From: Gammaproteobacteria bacterium
GTDB taxonomy: Bacteria > Pseudomonadota > Gammaproteobacteria > JALTLT01
DNA: 9,830 bases
Assembly (NCBI GenBank): GCA_027001815.1
Contig: JALTLT010000427.1
Coordinates: forward strand, 1 to 9,830
Reading direction: 5' to 3'
The translations under genes were made by a program, and so were the position numbers. The notes beneath the pieces were generated by a model. It had not been told where the DNA came from. It saw only the letters and a list, made by a program, of their open reading frames with translations, and did not search any database. This document shows, piece after piece, positions 5,520 to 9,830 of the stretch (position 1 is its first letter; the number at the start of each line of letters is the position of its first letter).

Positions 5520-6740
5520 TCACGGTCGGGTCAGAGAGGCGATTCTTTCACCATACCGACCATAGAACCACTTCATGGCGAAGGGCGGCAACAGGGTGGT
5601 GAGGGCGATGACGATCACCATCCCCGCGTAGGTCTCGTTATCGAAGATGCCGCTCACCCGCCCCAGCTCGGCGAAGATCAGTCCCACCTCCCCTCTCGGC
5701 ACCATGGCCATGCCAATCACCCACCGCTCGAGCCAGGGTTCACGGATCAGCATCGCCCCCACCATCTTCCCGCCCACTGCCACCAGCAGCATGGAAGCCG
5801 AGAAGAGCCAGATGGAAGGGGATCCCCAATCGATCTCGCGCAGATTGAGGGAGAGCCCCACGAAGACGAAGAAGATGGGAGTGAAGAGGTGGACGATGGG
5901 GCGCATCTGCTCCTCGATGCGGTGGGCGAACCGCTCCTCGGTGCGAAGGGCGACGCCGAGGGGAAGAAAGAAGCGTCGCGAGAGGGCCAGGCCGGCGGCG
6001 AATCCCCCCAGCAGCTCCGGTGCCCCAAGCGCGTGGGCCAGCCAGGCGAAGAAGAGCACCAGGGAGACGATGGTGGTCGGCAACAGCCCCGGAATGGTGC
6101 TCACCGAGTCGAAGCGCATGATCACCAGCGAGATCAGCTTGGCGGCCACCGGCGCGATGAAGAAGAAGGCGCCGACGAAGGCCATCACCTTGCCAGCGTT
6201 GAGAAGACTGACACCGCCACCGATGGAGAACTCGTAGAGCAGGGCCAGGAGGACCACGCCGAGGATGTCGTCCAGCACCGCCGCGCCCAGGACGATCTGT
6301 CCCTCCCGGGCCTGCTGGCGGCGAAGATCCGAAAGGACGCGCACAGTGATGCCGATGCTGGTGGCAGTGAGGGTACCGCCGATGAAGAGGGAGACGAGCA
6401 GCGTGAGATCGAATACCCAGTAGCCCAGCGAGAAACCCAGCAGCAGAGGAAGGAGGAACCCCGCCAGGGCCACCACCACCGACTTGGCTCCGGTACGCAT
6501 CAGCTTGCGGATATCGGTCTCGAGCCCCACCTCGAACAGCAGCAGGAGGATACCGATCTCCGCCATCAGCTTGATCGCCTCCATCGGCTCCACCCAGCCG
6601 AAGAGGCTGGGGCCGAGCACCACACCGGCGAGCAGCTCGCCCATCACGGAGGGCGAACCGAGGCGGGTCGCCAGTTCGGCGAGGATCCGCGCGGTCAGCA
6701 GGATGATCAGGAGATGGAGGAAGAAGTCATGGGTCTCCAT
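5520..6740 (-). CDS. NapA-type CPA2 Na+/H+ antiporter
   Basis: This gene encodes 406 aa from the ATG at 6740, which overlaps the nhaR stop as TGATG. GGGAGG about ten bases upstream serves as the ribosome site. The frame extends to 6788, but that part is the nhaR coding end. The protein is almost wholly hydrophobic, with about 12-13 membrane segments and no cytoplasmic nucleotide domain. Family marks are GTLTATSIGIT at about 122-132 (the unwound helix), LDDILG at 156-161 with Asp-157/Asp-158, the paired aspartates expected to bind Na+ and protons as in Thermus NapA, then LLGGFAAGLALS, FVFVGLSLNL and MVPRGEVGLIFAELG. It exports Na+ (or Li+, K+) in exchange for protons at the inner membrane. Position directly behind nhaR, with overlapping codons, indicates co-transcription and probably translational coupling. 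Ion choice cannot be read from sequence alone; the paired Asp favours Na+. Confidence 0.88.
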   Translation of the reverse strand: METHDFFLHLLIILLTARILAELATRLGSPSVMGELLAGVVLGPSLFGWVEPMEAIKLMAEIGILLLLFEVGLETDIRKLMRTGAKSVVVALAGFLLPLLLGFSLGYWVFDLTLLVSLFIGGTLTATSIGITVRVLSDLRRQQAREGQIVLGAAVLDDILGVVLLALLYEFSIGGGVSLLNAGKVMAFVGAFFFIAPVAAKLISLVIMRFDSVSTIPGLLPTTIVSLVLFFAWLAHALGAPELLGGFAAGLALSRRFFLPLGVALRTEERFAHRIEEQMRPIVHLFTPIFFVFVGLSLNLREIDWGSPSIWLFSASMLLVAVGGKMVGAMLIREPWLERWVIGMAMVPRGEVGLIFAELGRVSGIFDNETYAGMVIVIALTTLLPPFAMKWFYGRYGERIASLTRP

Positions 6741-7666
6741 CAGGGAACCGCCTCCCTGCGCCGAACCGTGGCGTCGCAGAAGAGCCATTCCCGTGCGGTC
6801 TCGGTGATGGCCGCCACTGCGGGGTGGGAGATCTTGCGCTCCACGGAGATGACGTAGAACCGGGCCCGCACCTCCTCGGTGTTTCCTATCGCTGCCACAC
6901 CGTACTGACGCTCCACCTCCTCGGCAATCGGCGTCGGGGCCATGAAGATCCCCGCGCCGGTCTGACCGAACGCCTTCATCAGCGCGCTGTCGTCGAACTC
7001 GCCGACGATCCGGGGATGCAGGTGATTGTCATCCAGCCAGCGCTCGAGGCGCTTGCGCACCTGGCTGTTCTCTCCCGGCAACAGCAGAGGTGCGCCACTA
7101 AGCATGGCCGGGAACTCCCCTTCCAGCGAGCGACGCAGCGCCGGGGTGGCGAAGAAGGAGACTCCACAGTCACCCAGGCGGTGGTTGAACCCCTTCACGT
7201 TGACGGCGGAGGGAATGGGGCCATCGGCGATCACCAGATCGATACGATGGGTGGCGAGTTCTCCCAGCAGGGTCTCGAGGGCCCCTTCCCGGCAGACGAT
7301 CCGCAGGGTCTCCGGCAGACGGAGGGCGGGATCGAGCAGACGGTAGGCGATCGACTTGGGCACCACGTCCGCCACCCCCACCTTGAAGAGGACCGGGCGG
7401 GTCTCCGGCAGGTTTCGGAGCATCTCCTCCAGCTCTCCGCCCAAGGAGAAGATTTCATTGGCATAGCTCAGCACCAGCCGTCCGCTCTCGGTGAGTTCGA
7501 GATTTCGTCCCACACGGCTGAACAGGGCGGTGCCGAACTTTTCCTCCAGCAGTCCGATCTGCGCACTGATGGTCTGGGGCGTGAGGTGGAGTCTCTCGCT
7601 GGCCCGCGCGATGCCCCCTTCGCGCGCCACCACCCAGAAATAGTAGAGATGCTTGTAGTTGATCAT
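6740..7666 (-). CDS. nhaR: LysR-family transcriptional activator NhaR
   Basis: This gene encodes 308 aa from the ATG at 7666. A TTG 48 bases further upstream is in frame but adds an acidic, Gly-rich tail foreign to the family. The N-terminus INYKHLYYFWVVAREGGIAR, followed by LHLTPQTISAQIGLLEEKFG, is the LysR winged helix-turn-helix and is strongly like E. coli NhaR (INYNHLYYFW...LTPQTITGQI). The effector domain keeps NhaR-specific phrases: FKVGVADVVPK, IDLVIADGPI, LGDCGVSFFATP and GEFDDSALMKAFG followed by GIFMAPT. In E. coli NhaR binds DNA as an oligomer, responds to Na+ and activates nhaA; here nhaA is replaced by a NapA-type antiporter in the same transcript. The stop overlaps the next start. 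Its own promoter probably lies in 7700-7790, so the whole operon could be autoregulated. Confidence 0.93.
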   Translation of the reverse strand: MINYKHLYYFWVVAREGGIARASERLHLTPQTISAQIGLLEEKFGTALFSRVGRNLELTESGRLVLSYANEIFSLGGELEEMLRNLPETRPVLFKVGVADVVPKSIAYRLLDPALRLPETLRIVCREGALETLLGELATHRIDLVIADGPIPSAVNVKGFNHRLGDCGVSFFATPALRRSLEGEFPAMLSGAPLLLPGENSQVRKRLERWLDDNHLHPRIVGEFDDSALMKAFGQTGAGIFMAPTPIAEEVERQYGVAAIGNTEEVRARFYVISVERKISHPAVAAITETAREWLFCDATVRRREAVP

Positions 7667-7713
7667 GGTACCCCCATCCCCGTCAGCGGTTCCGGCATCT
7701 TCGTGCACCCACA

Positions 7714-7742
7714 ATCATAGTTCCAGAAAAACGATGAGTACA
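7714..7742 (-). promoter_or_regulatory. Candidate promoter of the nhaR-antiporter operon
   Basis: On the minus strand TATGAT (7719-7714, 5/6 to the -10 consensus) is preceded 17 bases upstream by TGTACT (7742-7737, only 3/6). A weak -35 is usual for activator-dependent promoters. The start of transcription would be near 7707, about 40 bases before the nhaR ATG. The region 7711-7770 is clearly AT-rich compared with flanking genes. Confidence 0.38.
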
Positions 7743-7775
7743 TAACAAATGTTCGTTTTTTGTTGCATTGAGGAA

Positions 7776-7808
7776 ACTCTGAACAGTTCATCCCCGAATT
7801 GTCAGAGT
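7776..7808. repeat. Hairpin H0, first of the array between nhaR and comEC
   Basis: ACTCTGA (7776-7782) pairs with TCAGAGT (7802-7808). The stem continues inward to GTTC/GAAT with one bulge and one wobble, leaving the loop ATCCCC. On the minus strand it is followed by TTTCC, so it could end comEC transcripts weakly. It is not clearly related in sequence to the hairpins that follow. Confidence 0.55.
7780..7790. promoter_or_regulatory. Palindrome TGAACAGTTCA, possible regulator site
   Basis: This is a perfect 11-base palindrome centred about 78 bases upstream of the inferred nhaR start of transcription, close to where LysR-type proteins place their recognition site. It is also part of the hairpin 7776-7808, so RNA structure is a competing explanation. 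There is no direct evidence of binding. Confidence 0.25.
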
Positions 7809-7810
7809 AC

Positions 7811-7894
7811 GGGAGCCGAAAAGCGCGGTTTTCGGCTCCCTTGCAAAATCAATCACCTGCAGTGATCGATTTTGGCGGCACGTCCCTGTGCCGC
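7811..7894. repeat. Three-hairpin module, copy A
   Basis: H1: GGGAGCCGAAAA (7811-7822) pairs perfectly with 7829-7840. H2: CAAAATCAATCAC (7844-7856) pairs with 7862-7874, with one mismatch, around a five-base loop. H3: GCGGCAC (7875-7881) pairs perfectly with GTGCCGC (7888-7894) around a six-base loop, GTCCCT. H1 and H2 are joined by a three-base TTG linker. The same architecture recurs at 7952-8034 with compensated stem changes. Confidence 0.85.
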
Positions 7895-8089
7895 AGGAAT
7901 CTCTGAATTAACAGGATGTTGAAAAAGGCCGTCCTGGCCTTTTTCAACGCCGGAAGCCGAAAATGCGATTTCCGGCTTCCTTGCGTTTTCAATGACTTGG
8001 CGTCATTGAAAACGGCGGTGCATCCCTGCACCGCGGCACAGGCTGCAGAAAAACGGAGTTTTTCAACAGCCTGTTAATCAGAGATTCCT
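7895..8089. mobile_element. 195-bp palindromic element with terminal inverted repeats (MITE-like)
   Basis: The left end AGGAATCTCTGA then ATTAACAGG (7895-7915) is the inverse of the right end CCTGTTAATCAGAGATTCCT (8070-8089), with a single one-base indel. Inside the ends are H4, GTTGAAAAAGGCC (7918-7930) with 7936-7948 (13 perfect pairs); module copy B; and H8, CAGGCTG...GAAAAAC (8039-8054) with 8058-8073 (14 of 16 pairs). No protein is encoded: the short frames across it only translate the palindromes. Size, terminal repeats and lack of coding fit a non-autonomous transposable unit or a BIME-like repeat. No clear target-site duplication was recognised. It lies between comEC and nhaR, both transcribed leftward, so it would be in RNA if comEC transcription runs on. 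Confidence 0.65.
7952..8034. repeat. Three-hairpin module, copy B
   Basis: H5: GGAAGCCG (7952-7959) pairs with CGGCTTCC (7973-7980) and continues with AAA/TTT past one mismatch. H6: CGTTTTCAATGAC (7984-7996) pairs perfectly with 8002-8014. H7: GCGGTGC (8015-8021) pairs with GCACCGC (8028-8034) around the loop ATCCCT. Order, stem lengths, loop lengths and the TTG linker match copy A at 7811-7894, while many stem bases differ in a paired way. Confidence 0.85.
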
Positions 8090-8146
8090 TGAGCGTAAGC
8101 CGGAAGGATGCCTCCCCCATCCTCGCTCCTCCTGGCGGCCGTCCGC
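8090..8146. other. Short comEC 3' flank, no feature seen
   Basis: These 57 bases separate the right end of the palindromic element from the comEC stop. No T-rich terminator, start codon with ribosome site or repeat is visible, so any comEC transcript would probably enter the hairpin array before ending. Confidence 0.45.
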
Positions 8147-9830
8147 TCACCGAGGGCGGCGGTTCCAGAACCGGGCCGCCCGACTCCGCCAGCCCGATAC
8201 CTCTACCCCGGCCTCTTTCACCTCCACCAGCACCATGCCCTGATCGGCGGTGTTCCACGACTGGGCTCCTGCCTCCCGGTAACGCCGGCTCACCTCGGGG
8301 CGGGGAAAGTGCCATCGGTTCCGATAGCCCGTGGAGTGGATCACATACCCGGGGCGCAGCGCGCCGACCCAGGCGGGGGAGGAGGAGGTGGCGCTGCCGT
8401 GGTGAGGCGAGACCACCACTTCCGTCCGAGGCAGGTACCCGCCCTCTCCGAGCAGCATCCGTTCACCCCTGCCCTGGATATCTCCCGGCAACAGCAGGGA
8501 GCCTCCCGACGCCGTCACCCGCAGAACACAGGAGCGGTCGTTGGCGGAGGAGAGGGTGGCACGGGGAGGGGGGTGGAGGAACTGGAACCGGACCCCCTCC
8601 CACTCCCAGCCATCCCCCTTCTCGCACACCATCCCTCCCGGCAGCCAGCCGCCGGGCGTACCGGTCAGCAGCCGCCCCACCTCCATCGCATCGAGCAGCG
8701 CCGCGGCGCCCCCGCTGTGATCGTTGTCCTCGTGGCTGACCACCAGGGTGTCCACCCGCCGCCATCCCCTCCAGCGGAGGTAGGGCAGAACCACGTTTCG
8801 GCCGGCATCGAGGCGGGGCGAGAGACGCGGGCCGGCGTCGTAGACCAGCAGATGCCGGGCCGTCTCCACAACCACCGCGAGCCCCTGCCCCACATCCAGC
8901 ACCGCCGCGCGAAAGGTACCGGCCACCGGTCGGTCGTGGCCCGCCAGGAAGAGCGGCAGGGTCAGGACGAGTGCCGCCGGCCAGAGGCTTCGCACCATGG
9001 GGCCGAGCAGAATCGCGCTTCCCGACAGGGCGGCCAGCACCGCCCACAGGGACGGCTGGAGCTGCAACCACCCCTCCGGCGCACGCTCTCCCAGCCATCC
9101 CAGCAGGCGCATCAGGATCGCCATCACCTCCGCACCCCCGAGAATCAGCGTGCCGGCGATGGCCGGCAGGAAGGCCATCGTCAGCAGGCCGGAGAGCAGC
9201 AGGGGTACCACCAGCAGCCCCACCACCGGCACCGCCAGCAGATTGGCCAGCGGAGAGATGGGGGCGCCCCGCTGGAAGAACCAGAGGGTGAGTGGCAGCA
9301 GGCCCACGGCCACTGCCAGTTGCACACGCAGGGCCGCCCTCCATCCCCGTGCAGGGCGGAGACGGCCGCGCAAGGCCCACAGGATGGCGGCGACCGCGCC
9401 GAAGGAGAGCCAGAACCCGGGGTCGAGCGGGGCCAGGGGCTCCGTGGCCAGCACGGCCAGGAGGGCCACCGCGAGCAGGGAAGGAGGAGAGACGACTCGA
9501 CCGGTGGCGATCGCCGCCATGGCCACCACGACCATGAGGGCGGCGCGGCGCGTTGGAATGGTGAAGCCGGCGAGGGCCGCATAGGCCAGCGCCCCTGCAA
9601 CGGCCGCCACCGCTGCCGCCCGTGGCGCCGGGCACCAGAGGCAGAGCCGTGCGGAGGTACGCCACAGGCGGCCGGTGACAAGGAACAGCAGCCCCGAGAC
9701 GAGTCCCACATGGAGACCGGAGATGGCCACCAGATGAGTGGTGCCGGTCACCGCGAACAGCTCCCACTGGGCAGCGGTGATACGCCCCCGCTCTCCCAGA
9801 GTGAGCGCCTCGACCACCCCGGCGGCCGGG
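8147..9830 (-). CDS. comEC: ComEC/Rec2 DNA-uptake channel, N-terminus outside window
   Basis: The frame is open to the right edge, showing about 560 residues; full-length family members are roughly 750-800 aa, so about 200 N-terminal residues are missing (the DUF4131 region). ComEC moves single-stranded DNA across the inner membrane during natural transformation. The visible part starts AAGVVEALTLGERGRI, then has the competence-domain signature HLVAISGLHVGL, then FTIPTRRAAL and DPGFWLSFGAV, with many membrane helices (to about visible residue 295). A C-terminal metallo-beta-lactamase-like domain follows: LDVGQG, YDAGP, SHEDNDHSGG (about 361-370, the metal-binding motif), LLPGDIQG and SPHHGS. 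In related proteins this domain is proposed to degrade the non-transported strand. The motifs are intact, so the gene looks functional. Other competence genes are not in the window. Confidence 0.93.
   Translation of the reverse strand, partial: PAAGVVEALTLGERGRITAAQWELFAVTGTTHLVAISGLHVGLVSGLLFLVTGRLWRTSARLCLWCPAPRAAAVAAVAGALAYAALAGFTIPTRRAALMVVVAMAAIATGRVVSPPSLLAVALLAVLATEPLAPLDPGFWLSFGAVAAILWALRGRLRPARGWRAALRVQLAVAVGLLPLTLWFFQRGAPISPLANLLAVPVVGLLVVPLLLSGLLTMAFLPAIAGTLILGGAEVMAILMRLLGWLGERAPEGWLQLQPSLWAVLAALSGSAILLGPMVRSLWPAALVLTLPLFLAGHDRPVAGTFRAAVLDVGQGLAVVVETARHLLVYDAGPRLSPRLDAGRNVVLPYLRWRGWRRVDTLVVSHEDNDHSGGAAALLDAMEVGRLLTGTPGGWLPGGMVCEKGDGWEWEGVRFQFLHPPPRATLSSANDRSCVLRVTASGGSLLLPGDIQGRGERMLLGEGGYLPRTEVVVSPHHGSATSSSPAWVGALRPGYVIHSTGYRNRWHFPRPEVSRRYREAGAQSWNTADQGMVLVEVKEAGVEVSGWRSRAARFWNRRPR

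Noticed and set aside
3689..5602. 637-codon open frame on the plus strand
   Set aside because: It lies antisense to the KefB-type gene; its product is His/Gln/Arg-rich low-complexity sequence typical of the reverse reading of a GC-rich membrane protein gene, and it starts inside a hairpin repeat.
5889..6857. 322-codon plus-strand open frame
   Set aside because: It is antisense to the NapA-type antiporter gene, with Gln/Glu/His-rich composition and no domain; it is a shadow frame.
6824..7720. 298-codon plus-strand open frame
   Set aside because: It is the reverse reading of nhaR, whose own product matches a known family along its full length.
7776..8089. CRISPR array
   Set aside because: The units are adjacent palindromes of differing sequence without constant direct repeats separated by unique spacers, and no cas gene is nearby.

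Overview
The window is GC-rich and densely coded, and it looks like the chromosome of a proteobacterium, most likely a gammaproteobacterium. The regulator at 6740-7666 reads closely like Escherichia coli NhaR, and the antiporters, the ComEC and the NosD-like protein all fit that group. Two cation/proton antiporters under one NhaR-type regulator would suit a salt- or pH-exposed lifestyle, but that is inference. No rRNA, tRNA or CRISPR array was seen.

Left part (1-1265) is less GC-rich and looks accessory. It holds the start of an exported FG-GAP/VCBS-repeat protein (cut by the window edge), a small exported protein of unknown function just upstream of it on the same strand, a decayed transposase-like tail, and one copy of a hairpin-rich dispersed repeat. 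Next comes an exported pentapeptide-repeat protein (1528-2043, minus), divergent from an orphan NosD-like right-handed beta-helix protein (2300-3634, plus). A short copy of the same repeat (3672-3706) sits between the convergent ends of the NosD-like gene and the antiporter operon.

Centre-right (3722-7666, minus) is a probable three-gene operon: nhaR, then a NapA-type CPA2 sodium/proton antiporter whose ATG overlaps the nhaR stop, then a KefB/KefC-type CPA2 antiporter with a C-terminal TrkA-N domain. NhaR would sense sodium or alkali and switch on the operon.

Right end (8147-9830, minus) is most of comEC, the inner-membrane DNA-uptake channel, with its N-terminus outside the window. Between comEC and nhaR, 7776-8089 holds nine consecutive hairpins. 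Six of them form two copies of a three-hairpin module of about 84 nt whose stems differ by paired, compensating base changes, and the second copy lies inside an element with about 20-bp terminal inverted repeats. Shorter versions of this element occur at 1155-1255 and 3672-3706. This modular, covarying palindromic element is the most unusual thing in the window.
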